Assembly (NCBI GenBank): GCA_947498705.1
Contig: CANMLW010000007.1
Coordinates: forward strand, 62,001 to 126,000
Direction: 5' to 3'
From: an uncultured Aquimarina sp.
GTDB lineage: Bacteria > Bacteroidota > Bacteroidia > Flavobacteriales > Flavobacteriaceae
DNA length: 64,000 nucleotides
The notes beneath the pieces were generated by a model. That model saw only the letters and a list, made by a program, of their open reading frames with translations, searched no databases and was not told the DNA's origin. This document shows, piece after piece, positions 45,390 through 53,819 of this stretch. The translations under genes and the position numbers were made by a program. How positions within the stretch are numbered: position 1 is the first letter of the stretch; every line of letters starts with the position of its first letter.

Positions 45390-45833
45390 ATGAAAAAACT
45401 AATCATTCTTACCTTTATATTACTCTATTCCTCTTCTTCTATTGGGCAAGTGGACGATAAATATACCGAAACATTAAAAACAATGTTTAAAGTGGCGGGC
45501 ACACAAGAAACCTATAAAACAGTTATTAACCAGATGCTTAATTTGTTTAAGAAACAATACCCTAGCGTAGATGAAAAAATATGGAATGAACTAGAAGAAG
45601 AATTTTCTAAGAACTCTATGAATGAACTGGTTCATATGATAAGTCCAGTATATGCCAAATACCTTAGTCATGATGAATTGAAGCAACTAATCACATTTTA
45701 TACCTCTCCCCTAGGACAAAAAGTCTCTAAAAGCACTCCTTTAATTACTCAGGAATCTATGCAAATAGGGCAAGAATGGGGAAGAAAGATAGGCCAAGAG
45801 TTTGCAGAAAGAATGAAAAAAGAAGGGTATTAA
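45390..45833 (+). CDS. DUF2059-domain exported protein
   Basis: 147 residues with a signal peptide ending SSIGQ. The rest is helical and matches DUF2059: YAKYLSHDELKQLITFYTSPLGQKVSKSTPLITQESMQIGQEWG is the conserved block. The family is exported and of unknown role. It follows the PH-domain gene by 13 bp. Confidence 0.9.
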   Translation: MKKLIILTFILLYSSSSIGQVDDKYTETLKTMFKVAGTQETYKTVINQMLNLFKKQYPSVDEKIWNELEEEFSKNSMNELVHMISPVYAKYLSHDELKQLITFYTSPLGQKVSKSTPLITQESMQIGQEWGRKIGQEFAERMKKEGY

Positions 45834-45983
45834 ACCTTTTTTTCTTTGGAAACATTACGAGTAGTCTTTCTATTTCGAATTCATGTAACTCTATAAACTA
45901 GCACGTTAACATCTAGTTAAAACCACATGTCATAGTCATGGTTTATAATATATTTTGATATTATTGATAAATCAAATAAAAAG

Positions 45984-47036
45984 ATGGGGGATAAAACCTG
46001 GTTACTAGAAGCGATTAATACAATAGCTGCAGATTATAATAGATCATCAGACACACATTTAATAAAATTAAACTTACCATATTTTAGTGAAGTAGACATC
46101 TATCTCAAAGACGAATCTACACACCCTACTGGGAGTCTTAAACATAGGTTAGCCAGGTCGTTATTTTTATATGGTCTTTGCAATGGTCATATCAATGCAC
46201 AAACCACAATTATCGAAGCCTCTTCTGGAAGTACCGCTATTTCTGAAGCGTATTTTGCTCGGTTACTAGGATTACCCTTTATTGCAGTTGTTCCAGAGAC
46301 AACCACAACAGAAAAAATTAAACTGATAGAGTTTTATGGCGGAAACTGTATTAAAGTACCTTCTAAAGAAATCTATCAAAAAGCAGAAACATTGGCTTTA
46401 GAAAAAAACGGGTATTATATGGATCAATTTACCTATGCAGAAAGAGCTACCGATTGGAGGGGTAACAATAATATTGCCGAAAGCATATTTGAACAAATGG
46501 CCAGAGAACGTTACGCTATACCCAGTTGGATTGTGGTGGGTGCTGGAACCGGAGGAACTTCTGCTACCATAGGTAGATATATACGATATAGTCCCCAGTA
46601 TAATATGCACACTCAACTGGCGGTGGTAGACCCCGAGAACTCTGTTTTCTTTGACTATTACCATAACCGTAACAAACATATCTCCTCAGATATCGGATCA
46701 CGTATCGAAGGTATCGGGAGACCTAGAGTAGAACCTTCTTTTCAGCCAGATGTAATTGATAAAATGATTCAAGTTCCCGATGCAGCTTCTATTGCAACCA
46801 TTCGATGGTTGGAAACTATTTTAGGACGTAAATGTGGTGGGTCCACCGGTACCAACATGTATGCTACTCTACAGTTAGCTCAAACTATGAAAGAAAATAA
46901 CCAATCAGGAAGTATCGTCACCATGATATGTGATAGCGGAGAACGATATATCAATACCTACTATAATGACCAATGGGTAAAAAAACAAGGTATGCTATTG
47001 GATGATTTGACTAAAGAACTAAATAAGTACTACTAA
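45984..47036 (+). CDS. PLP-dependent cysteine synthase-family enzyme (Cds1-like)
   Basis: 350 residues of the fold-type II PLP family. K53 in [16 protein letters not shown] is the Schiff-base lysine, [28 protein letters not shown] holds the PLP phosphate-side loop, and [16 protein letters not shown] the glycine-rich phosphate cup. The [11 protein letters not shown] form is typical of L-cysteine desulfhydrases such as Cds1 rather than CysK. It could release sulfide from cysteine, or use another substrate. It is a single gene. Confidence 0.87.
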   Translation: MGDKTWLLEAINTIAADYNRSSDTHLIKLNLPYFSEVDIYLKDESTHPTGSLKHRLARSLFLYGLCNGHINAQTTIIEASSGSTAISEAYFARLLGLPFIAVVPETTTTEKIKLIEFYGGNCIKVPSKEIYQKAETLALEKNGYYMDQFTYAERATDWRGNNNIAESIFEQMARERYAIPSWIVVGAGTGGTSATIGRYIRYSPQYNMHTQLAVVDPENSVFFDYYHNRNKHISSDIGSRIEGIGRPRVEPSFQPDVIDKMIQVPDAASIATIRWLETILGRKCGGSTGTNMYATLQLAQTMKENNQSGSIVTMICDSGERYINTYYNDQWVKKQGMLLDDLTKELNKYY

Positions 47037-47328
47037 TTTGAGATAAGAAAATGCTAAAAAACAGAGTATTTATTTTAATTAGAATTCGTAAACACAATCT
47101 TTAAAAACAAAGAAACTTTAGTAAGTTTTTGTCTAAGTATCATACTCTCTCTTTAGCAATAACTACAAAAAACTACACTTTTCGGGTGGGAAATCATCTG
47201 TTTTAATCCTCTACTTTTACAGCTTAAAAAGTATAATCATACCATTTGATTCATTCTGCATCCTGCACTAATTCTTGTATTAGGCATTTGTAGCTATGGA
47301 TTAATGAATTCAAAAAAAGCTCAAACAA
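47037..47328. other. intergenic stretch, no gene seen
   Basis: About 290 bp with no convincing reading frame, no exact TAnnTTTG and no strong hairpin. The frame before the GTG at 47329 is closed nearby. Confidence 0.5.
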
Positions 47329-47718
47329 GTGGAAAAACAAATTACTATCAAAAATGATTACAATTCTTTAGATAAAATTCTTGAATTTGTAAAAAACGAA
47401 AGCTCTTACGAATGTTCGAAAGACTATGATAAATGGGATATGAGAACAGATACTAATGGTCAAATGGAAACATGCGTAGTTATTAAAAAAAACGCACTAC
47501 ATGGGGTAAAAGTATATTTACCTCATGAGAAATCACTAAAAATGACCCATATTGTTCCCAATGTGATAATGAATGCTTACCTTGGTAAAAATCAACAAAG
47601 ACATAGAAGGATCGATGAAATCGTTATTGGTAAAATCAAAGATCTTTTACTCTTAAATTCGCAAAAAAAAGCATTTAAAGAATTCGAAGAACTATTTAAA
47701 AAAATTGAAATCGTATAA
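47329..47718 (+). CDS. small soluble protein, function unknown
   Basis: 129 residues, start GTG 47329. Mixed strand and helix: DYNSLDKILEFVKNESSYECSKDYDKWDM, CVVIKKNALHGVKVYLPHEKSLKMTHIVPN, then a basic helical C-terminus (QRHRRIDEIVIGKIKDLLLL). No known motif is visible. Its stop overlaps the ATG of the DUF3592 gene (TAATG), so they are coupled. Confidence 0.75.
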   Translation: MEKQITIKNDYNSLDKILEFVKNESSYECSKDYDKWDMRTDTNGQMETCVVIKKNALHGVKVYLPHEKSLKMTHIVPNVIMNAYLGKNQQRHRRIDEIVIGKIKDLLLLNSQKKAFKEFEELFKKIEIV

Positions 47719-48107
47719 TGAAATTTATCTACACGCTAACTTTAGTATTATTCTTTTCAATCACCTCTCAAAGTTTTTCCCAAGAAACAAACTGGATAAA
47801 AACAGAAGGAGAGATTATAGAAATTTCAATAAAAAGAAGTCGCAAAACAAAAGAATTTGCTATTATAAAGTTTAAACTTGAAGATGGAACAGAACAATTA
47901 GGGTCTGCAGAGCTATTTAGAGTTCCGTTTATTGGCAGTATGAAATCTGTGGGTGATCAAATTACGATACATTATGATCAAAGTAATCCAGCTATTGTAA
48001 AAACGGTAATAGGTAGTTTTTTATCGCAATATGGGTTATACATTTTAATCTTTCTTGGGGTTATATATTCGATAAAGTCATTTTTAAATAAAAGAAAGCA
48101 TTCGTAA
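47718..48107 (+). CDS. DUF3592-domain protein
   Basis: 129 residues. Signal peptide or first helix (residues 3-22), then ETNWIKTEGEIIEISIKRSRKTKEFAIIKFKLEDGTEQLGS and VGDQITIHYDQSNPAIVKT, which is the DUF3592 pattern of a small beta domain, and a C-terminal membrane helix (LYILIFLGVIYSIKSFL). It overlaps the previous gene by one base. Role unknown. Confidence 0.88.
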   Translation: MKFIYTLTLVLFFSITSQSFSQETNWIKTEGEIIEISIKRSRKTKEFAIIKFKLEDGTEQLGSAELFRVPFIGSMKSVGDQITIHYDQSNPAIVKTVIGSFLSQYGLYILIFLGVIYSIKSFLNKRKHS

Positions 48108-48132
48108 AAACTTAAAAAACACTTCAAAATCA

Positions 48133-48193
48133 TATAGGTAACAGAAAATTGTATGCTATAGTATTAAACACATTATAATATCTGTTACCTATA
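48133..48193. repeat. 13-bp perfect inverted repeat
   Basis: TATAGGTAACAGA (48133-48145) and TCTGTTACCTATA (48181-48193) are perfect inverted copies 35 bp apart, 25 bp after the DUF3592 gene. No T-run follows on either strand, so this is not an ordinary terminator. It may be a structured RNA element, a protein site or a remnant of a mobile element. Confidence 0.6.
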
Positions 48194-48338
48194 CATAAAA
48201 TTACCTGGAAAAAAGTAGAGGGTTGTTTTATATAAATAAGGCATAAAATGGGTCTATAACATCCCCAATACTTTCTCTTATAGACTTTTTAATATTTCTC
48301 CTTATTTTTATTTCCAAAAACACTTCTAACGTACTATT

Positions 48339-48869
48339 GTGATAAAATTAAGGAAACTTGAACTTGATGATCTTGAAGAATATAAATTCTGGAAACTTCC
48401 TCATCATAAATACCATTCATTTAACGGTCCCTATTTTGAAAAAGATTCTGAAAAAGATATAGAAGAACAAATACAACAATTAAGAGCAGAATTACTTCAG
48501 GGAAAAACTGTTTTTGAACACAAAAGAATCATTTCTAATGCCCAGAATGAAATTATTGGCGAGGTGAGTTGGTATTGGCGATCTAAAGAAACCCATTGGC
48601 TCGAAATTGGAATTGCTATTTTCAATGAAAAATTTTGGAATAAAGGAATTGGGCAGACTGCTCTTACACAATGGATCGATAAAATATTTGATGAGAAAAA
48701 AGAAATTATACGACTAGGCATTAGTACCTGGTCTGGTAACTTTGGGATGATTAAACTTGCAGAAAAGCTTGGAATGAAAAAAGAAGCCTGTTATAGAAAA
48801 GCAAGAATAATTGATGGTAAATACTACGATTCTATAAGCTATGGGATCTTAAAAAGTGAGTGGCAATAA
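48339..48869 (+). CDS. GNAT-family N-acetyltransferase
   Basis: 176 residues, start GTG 48339. It opens IKLRKLELDDLEEYKFWKLPHHKYHSFNGPYFEK and carries the acetyl-CoA segment LEIGIAIFNEKFWNKGIGQTALTQWIDKIF, then LGISTWSGNFGMIKLAEKLGMKKEACYRKAR. The substrate is unknown. It is distinct from the GNAT at 27.4 kb. Single gene. Confidence 0.9.
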   Translation: MIKLRKLELDDLEEYKFWKLPHHKYHSFNGPYFEKDSEKDIEEQIQQLRAELLQGKTVFEHKRIISNAQNEIIGEVSWYWRSKETHWLEIGIAIFNEKFWNKGIGQTALTQWIDKIFDEKKEIIRLGISTWSGNFGMIKLAEKLGMKKEACYRKARIIDGKYYDSISYGILKSEWQ

Positions 48870-49063
48870 ACCTTTTATAGTTTAATAAAAAACAAAAATA
48901 TCTAATAGAAAATAAGTTAAGGTATATCAATATAATCAATACCTATTCTTTACGCTAATTCAAAAAATACCATAACTTTATCTGGGTAAATAAGGGCAAC
49001 AAAAACAGAAATCATCATTCAAAAAAACACTACTCATTTACTAAAACTAAAACCAACTATCTA

Positions 49064-49696
49064 ATGAATGGAATAGAAAACTATTTAGGATTTTTAATCG
49101 CAGGAATTATTATGAATATAACTCCTGGAGCTGATACTATTTACATTCTTACTAGAAGTATATCTCAAGGAAAAAAAGCAGGCATATATTCTGTATTAGG
49201 AATCACTAGTGGTGCCGTTATTCATATTATTCTTGCGGCAATGGGGTTATCTATCATTTTGGCAAAATCAAGTACTCTTTTTAACCTCATAAAATGGATT
49301 GGGGCTGCCTATTTAATTTATTTGGGAATCAAAACGTTGTTGGATAAATCAAATCTTTTTGAAAGTAAAATCCCCGAATTCGAAAAAGTGGATATATTAA
49401 AAATTTATAGACAAGGATTTTTAACAAATCTTCTAAATCCAAAGGTTGCGATATTTTTTCTATCTCTTCTCCCCCAGTTTATTAAAACAGAATATGTAAA
49501 TAGTGTTACTCCTTTTCTTATTTTAGGGGGTACTTTTTTACTCACAGGAACCCTTTGGTGTCTGTTCCTTGCCTATTCTGCTTCATTTATGACAGTTACA
49601 CTAAGAAATAACACCAAAATCGACAAAATAATGAAAAAAATAAGTGGTTATGTTTTTATTGGATTAGGAGTTCAATTATTAATCAAAAAAAATTGA
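49064..49696 (+). CDS. LysE/RhtB-family amino-acid exporter
   Basis: 210 residues with five to six membrane helices. IIMNITPGADTIYILTRSISQGKKAGIYSVLGITSGAVIHIILAAMGLS is the LysE signature region, and LLNPKVAIFFLSLLPQFI the second conserved patch. Members export amino acids or related metabolites. The substrate is unknown. It is a single gene with a weak -7-like TAACTTTA upstream. Confidence 0.92.
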   Translation: MNGIENYLGFLIAGIIMNITPGADTIYILTRSISQGKKAGIYSVLGITSGAVIHIILAAMGLSIILAKSSTLFNLIKWIGAAYLIYLGIKTLLDKSNLFESKIPEFEKVDILKIYRQGFLTNLLNPKVAIFFLSLLPQFIKTEYVNSVTPFLILGGTFLLTGTLWCLFLAYSASFMTVTLRNNTKIDKIMKKISGYVFIGLGVQLLIKKN

Positions 49697-49895
49697 TAAA
49701 ATCTTATACCTAATTCTCTTATTATTGGTTACCCAAAAGTAAGTATCTAATTTTAAATTCAATATAAATATGGATTCACTTAATTAGTTGTTAAACTAAA
49801 AATAAATTATAATTTTCCTATTACTTATTGTTAGCTTAGGCTAAAAATTACAACAAACTCAGAAACATAAATTATTGACTTAAAAAACCATTAAA

Positions 49896-50537
49896 ATGAG
49901 CACAATTAGATTAGGTGATGAAGCACCAAATTTCACAACACAATCAACAGAGGGAGAAATTAATTTTCATGAGTGGCTTGGTGATAGCTGGGGTATTTTA
50001 TTCTCTCACCCTGCAGATTATACTCCTGTTTGCACTACAGAACTAGGTACAGTAGCAAAATATAAAGATGAATTTGCTAAAAGAAATGTAAAAGTAGCCG
50101 CTCTTAGTGTTGATGGATTAGAATCACATAGAGGTTGGATACATGACATTAACGAAACGCAAAGCACAACGGTTAACTTTCCTATTATTGCCGATGAAGA
50201 CAGAAAAGTATCTACCTTATATGATATGATTCATCCCAACTCTGATGATAAGTTAACAGTAAGGTCTGTATTTGTGATAGGAGCTGATAAAAAAGTTAAA
50301 TTAATTATTACTTATCCAGCCTCAACAGGTAGAAACTTTGATGAATTATTACGAGTTATTGATTCTTTACAATTAACTGCGTATCATAAAGTAGCAACTC
50401 CTGCCAATTGGAATAACGGTGATGACTGTGTTATTGTTCCTTCAGTTAAAAATGAAGAAATTGCAACCTTATTTCCAAAGGGGCATACAGAAGTAAAGCC
50501 ATATTTAAGATTAACACCACAACCAAACTTAAATTAG
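49896..50537 (+). CDS. 1-Cys peroxiredoxin (Prx6 family)
   Basis: 213 residues. The peroxidatic C46 lies in SHPADYTPVCTTELG, and the long C-terminal domain (KVATPANWNNGDDCVIVPS) marks the Prx6/AhpE-like group rather than 2-Cys types. It reduces hydrogen peroxide and organic or lipid peroxides, with an external reductant. A strong hairpin follows the gene. Single gene. Confidence 0.95.
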   Translation: MSTIRLGDEAPNFTTQSTEGEINFHEWLGDSWGILFSHPADYTPVCTTELGTVAKYKDEFAKRNVKVAALSVDGLESHRGWIHDINETQSTTVNFPIIADEDRKVSTLYDMIHPNSDDKLTVRSVFVIGADKKVKLIITYPASTGRNFDELLRVIDSLQLTAYHKVATPANWNNGDDCVIVPSVKNEEIATLFPKGHTEVKPYLRLTPQPNLN

Positions 50538-50559
50538 GTATTGGTAATCAATCGTATCA

Positions 50560-50589
50560 AAAAGGGCATTTTAAAAATGCCCTTTTTAT
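50560..50589 (+). terminator. terminator of the peroxiredoxin gene
   Basis: A perfect 13-bp stem with arms AAAAAGGGCATTT and AAATGCCCTTTTT (50560-50572 and 50576-50588), 22 bp past the stop. Confidence 0.9.
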
Positions 50590-50705
50590 TGTATTTTTGA
50601 TTTTATACCAGTGTATCAAATGAAATGCTATGATTACAAAGAGTATTCTGGTAATAATAATAAATGTGGTATTTTGAATCGAATATATAATGTAACCCTA
50701 TAAAA

Positions 50706-51761
50706 TTGAAAGTTCAAAAGTTTTCTCCAGAAATTAACAAAGTATACTTTATACAAAAACATACCCTTATTCATATTCTATCGGGAACGGGAAGTATTCA
50801 GGTTGATTTTAAAAACTACCAGGACTGGCAACAAAAAGCCATTTTTCTTGAAAAAGGGCAGTATATCAAATTTTTATCTGATGAATTTATAGTCAGAAAA
50901 ATCGAATTTTCTGATGATCAGAAGTTTTATAACAATGAAGTTAGGGTACTTTTTAAACATCTAATTTCATTGGGGTATATCGACCTCATGGAGTGTGAAG
51001 ATTGTCAGGCATTTTTATCAGAGTCTATGCTAGAAACCAATTCTTCTGATATCATTGATATTTCTTCAAAACAATGGTATTGGCAAAATCCCTTTCAGGC
51101 AAATAAAGAAGAATATCAGGTTATTTTTGATACCAAAGATATTATTGACAAACAGTTTTCAAACCACCTAACCAATACAGAACTGGTTGATTTAATCAAT
51201 CAAAAGGGATACAATGCCCAAACCATTGTCAAAAACAAAATAGGCTTATCCATTAAAAACTTGATGAGCGCAAAAAGGCTGATAGAAAGTCAAAAAGAAA
51301 TCGCATTTACAGAAAAAACCATTCAGGAAATTTCTTATGAACTTGGTTTTAAAGACACTGCTTACTTCAATCGTGTTTTTAAAAAATCTACAGGACAAAC
51401 GCCTAAACAGTTTCGAGAAAACTTTGATTATAAAAACCGTGACCTCTTTACTCAAAACATCATAGAGCTTCTTAAAAAGCATCATACACAAGAAAAATCT
51501 TTAGAGTTTTATGCCGATAAGGTAAATCTGTCTGTAAAAGCGTTATCTAAAAAAGTGCGTGCAAAAATGAATACTTCGTTAGGACAATTGATTAGGTTAG
51601 AACTGATCAACACTGCAAAACTAATGCTTATAGATGGAGAAAATATTAATGCGATCGCCCATCAATTAGGTTTTGAAGAAGCCAATCATTTTTCTACATT
51701 TTTCAAACATTACTCTGGCACTACTCCTTCTGATTTTAAATCCAAAAAGTACAATTCATAG
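50706..51761 (+). CDS. AraC-type regulator with two HTH domains
   Basis: 351 residues starting at TTG 50706; no ATG exists between the previous in-frame stop and this codon. Residues 1-85 look like a cupin sensor (LIHILSGTGSIQVDF, IFLEKGQYIKF). Two AraC-type DNA-binding regions follow: about 150-235, with TIQEISYELGFKDTAYFNRVFKKSTGQTPKQFRE, and about 255-348, with NINAIAHQLGFEEANHFSTFFKHYSGTTPSDFK. Normal AraC regulators have one such unit of about 100 residues. The SnoaL-like and YHS genes directly downstream are likely targets. No operator is visible. Confidence 0.9.
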   Translation: MKVQKFSPEINKVYFIQKHTLIHILSGTGSIQVDFKNYQDWQQKAIFLEKGQYIKFLSDEFIVRKIEFSDDQKFYNNEVRVLFKHLISLGYIDLMECEDCQAFLSESMLETNSSDIIDISSKQWYWQNPFQANKEEYQVIFDTKDIIDKQFSNHLTNTELVDLINQKGYNAQTIVKNKIGLSIKNLMSAKRLIESQKEIAFTEKTIQEISYELGFKDTAYFNRVFKKSTGQTPKQFRENFDYKNRDLFTQNIIELLKKHHTQEKSLEFYADKVNLSVKALSKKVRAKMNTSLGQLIRLELINTAKLMLIDGENINAIAHQLGFEEANHFSTFFKHYSGTTPSDFKSKKYNS

Positions 51762-51833
51762 CGTTTTTTTTGTAGCATACAACCTCTCTTTTCATCCCAT
51801 CTTTGCATTATATTAATTCATAAAAAAGAAAAG

Positions 51834-52187
51834 ATGGATATTAAAAATCAAGTAACCAGAATGGATGCGATAGTAAGTCAAGGTGCTATTGTAGATGCAG
51901 TAAAAGAATTTTTTGCAGACAATGCTAATACTTCAGACTACGGAAGCGGTGGTACAAGCGGAAAAAAAGAAATGGTCTCAAAAATGGAAGGATTTGCAGG
52001 AGCCATTGCAAAAGTAAATGGTATTACACATCACTACTCTATTGTAGACGGAAATGTTTCTGCTTCAGAATTCACCTTTGATTTTGACATGAAAGATGGT
52101 AGTAAAATATACTGGCATGAAATCATTCGAAGAATTTGGAATGAAGATGGTAAAGTGGTTCATGAAGAATACTTTAATGCAGAATAA
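51834..52187 (+). CDS. SnoaL/NTF2-like small protein
   Basis: 117 residues, no signal peptide. GAIVDAVKEFFADNANTSDYGSGGTSGKKEMVSKMEGFAGAI and FDFDMKDGSKIYWHEIIRRIWNEDGKVVHEEYF have the order of strands and the KxxW pattern of NTF2-like SnoaL enzymes and binding proteins. It lies 72 bp after the AraC gene and 28 bp before the YHS gene. Role unknown. Confidence 0.82.
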   Translation: MDIKNQVTRMDAIVSQGAIVDAVKEFFADNANTSDYGSGGTSGKKEMVSKMEGFAGAIAKVNGITHHYSIVDGNVSASEFTFDFDMKDGSKIYWHEIIRRIWNEDGKVVHEEYFNAE

Positions 52188-52215
52188 TATTTAAATCACA
52201 CTAAATAAAAGTAAA

Positions 52216-52686
52216 ATGAAAATCATAAAATCAATTTTAGTCATAATAGTGCTTACTCTATCTACTTATTCATTTGCTCAGGACAAAGCAGCAAACAATA
52301 TTGACGATAGTAAAATTGCACTTCAGGGATATAGTCCTGTATCATATTTGGATTTAGGTCTTGCACAATTAGGTAATAAAGATTACAAATCAGAATATGA
52401 AAAAATTACCTACTACTTTACCTCTGCAGATCAAAAATCTACTTTTGACAAAAATCCAAAAAAATACTTACCTCAATATGGTGGATATTGTGCTTTTGGA
52501 GTTTATGCAGGAGCAAAATTTAGAGTAGACCCTAATAAGTTTCTTGTAAAAGATGGTAAATATTATTTATTCCTTAACGATGTAGAATTAGACGCTCAAC
52601 AACTATGGACAGCCGAAAATAATCACAAGAAACTAAAAGATAAAGCAGATAAAAACTGGATCAAATTATGTAAAGCCCATAATTAA
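52216..52686 (+). CDS. exported YHS-domain protein
   Basis: 156 residues with a signal peptide ending YSFAQ. IALQGYSPVSYLD and then ITYYFTSADQKSTFDKNPKKYLPQYGGYCAFGV give the YHS domain, a metal-linked fold also found in copper and mercury transport and in amine oxidases. The cysteine in YGGYCAF is the usual metal-site residue. It follows the SnoaL-like gene by 28 bp and ends in a strong terminator. Confidence 0.9.
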   Translation: MKIIKSILVIIVLTLSTYSFAQDKAANNIDDSKIALQGYSPVSYLDLGLAQLGNKDYKSEYEKITYYFTSADQKSTFDKNPKKYLPQYGGYCAFGVYAGAKFRVDPNKFLVKDGKYYLFLNDVELDAQQLWTAENNHKKLKDKADKNWIKLCKAHN

Positions 52687-52721
52687 ATAGGTTGAATTAG
52701 TATTTACGACCGGTTTTACAT

Positions 52722-52754
52722 AGGCACTAACCAAATTTTGGTTAGTGCCTTTTA
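52722..52754 (+). terminator. terminator of the SnoaL-YHS unit
   Basis: AGGCACTAACC (52722-52732) pairs perfectly with GGTTAGTGCCT (52740-52750) around AAATTTT, followed by TTTT. Confidence 0.85.
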
Positions 52755-52885
52755 TGATAATAACAAACTATAAAAGCTATCTGGTAATTTTTTTTAAGTA
52801 AATTTACAAGACCCCTAAAGATAAAATTAACATAAACCCATTGCATACAACTACACACAAATAATAATTAAATAATGTAACGTTT

Positions 52886-53575
52886 ATGAAAAAATTAATC
52901 GCAGAATTTATTGGAACCCTTTGGTTAGTTCTAGGTGGATGTGGAAGCGCTGTACTTGCCGCTGCATATCCCGAATTAGGAATTGGTTTTACCGGAGTTG
53001 CACTGGCTTTTGGTCTTACCGTAGTTACCATGGCATATGCTATTGGTCATATTTCTGGATGTCATTTAAACCCTGCCGTATCTATTGGATTATGGATCGG
53101 AGGACGCTTTGACAAAAAAGACTTATTGCCTTATATTGCTGCTCAAATTGTAGGAGGAATAGCCGGTGCTGGTATTCTGTATGTAATAGCCACAGGAAAA
53201 GCTGGTTTTGAAATAGGTGGTTTTGCCGCAAACGGATATGGAGCACATTCTCCCGGAGGATATTCTATGTTAGCTGCATTAGTTACAGAAATTGTAATGA
53301 CCTTTATGTTTTTAATAATCATCTTAGGAGCTACACATTCTAAAGCACCTAAAGGATTTGCTGGTCTTGCAATAGGATTAGGGTTAACCTTAATACATTT
53401 GATTAGCATCCCTGTTACCAATACTTCAGTAAATCCTGCAAGAAGTACCAGCCAAGCCTTGTTTGTTGGTGATTGGGCATTAGAACAATTATGGCTGTTT
53501 TGGATTGCACCTATTATAGGAGCAATTTTGGCCGGAATTGTTTATAAATTTATCGCTTCAGGGAGTGAAGAATAA
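52886..53575 (+). CDS. aqpZ: aquaporin Z
   Basis: 229-residue water channel. Both NPA motifs are present: N62-P-A64 in [10 protein letters not shown] and N183-P-A-R186 in [10 protein letters not shown]55 and R186, with nearby hydrophobics, fit the narrow water-selective filter. Six membrane helices are visible. The opening [20 protein letters not shown] is that of AqpZ rather than glycerol facilitators. Single gene with a strong terminator. Confidence 0.96.
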   Translation: MKKLIAEFIGTLWLVLGGCGSAVLAAAYPELGIGFTGVALAFGLTVVTMAYAIGHISGCHLNPAVSIGLWIGGRFDKKDLLPYIAAQIVGGIAGAGILYVIATGKAGFEIGGFAANGYGAHSPGGYSMLAALVTEIVMTFMFLIIILGATHSKAPKGFAGLAIGLGLTLIHLISIPVTNTSVNPARSTSQALFVGDWALEQLWLFWIAPIIGAILAGIVYKFIASGSEE

Positions 53576-53603
53576 TTTGCTAATGCAATGATCAAAATAA
53601 GAT

Positions 53604-53646
53604 ACTAACCTCAAAAGAATATTCATTTTTTTGAGGTTAGTTGTTT
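53604..53646 (+). terminator. terminator of aqpZ
   Basis: A perfect 13-bp stem, ACTAACCTCAAAA (53604-53616) with TTTTGAGGTTAGT (53629-53641), and a 12-nt loop lies 28 bp past the stop. Confidence 0.85.
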
Positions 53647-53819
53647 AAGAAAAATATTTCTTTAGTAAAATAGATAGATGTGATGATTTCTCTTAATGCT
53701 ATACCTAACAAAAACAAGTCAAAAAGACATGAATACCTAATAAAATTAAGACATTTTGACACTAAAGCTCACTAGGAATATTATTTGATTCAGATTTGTA
53801 AACCGCAAAATAACCGTAA

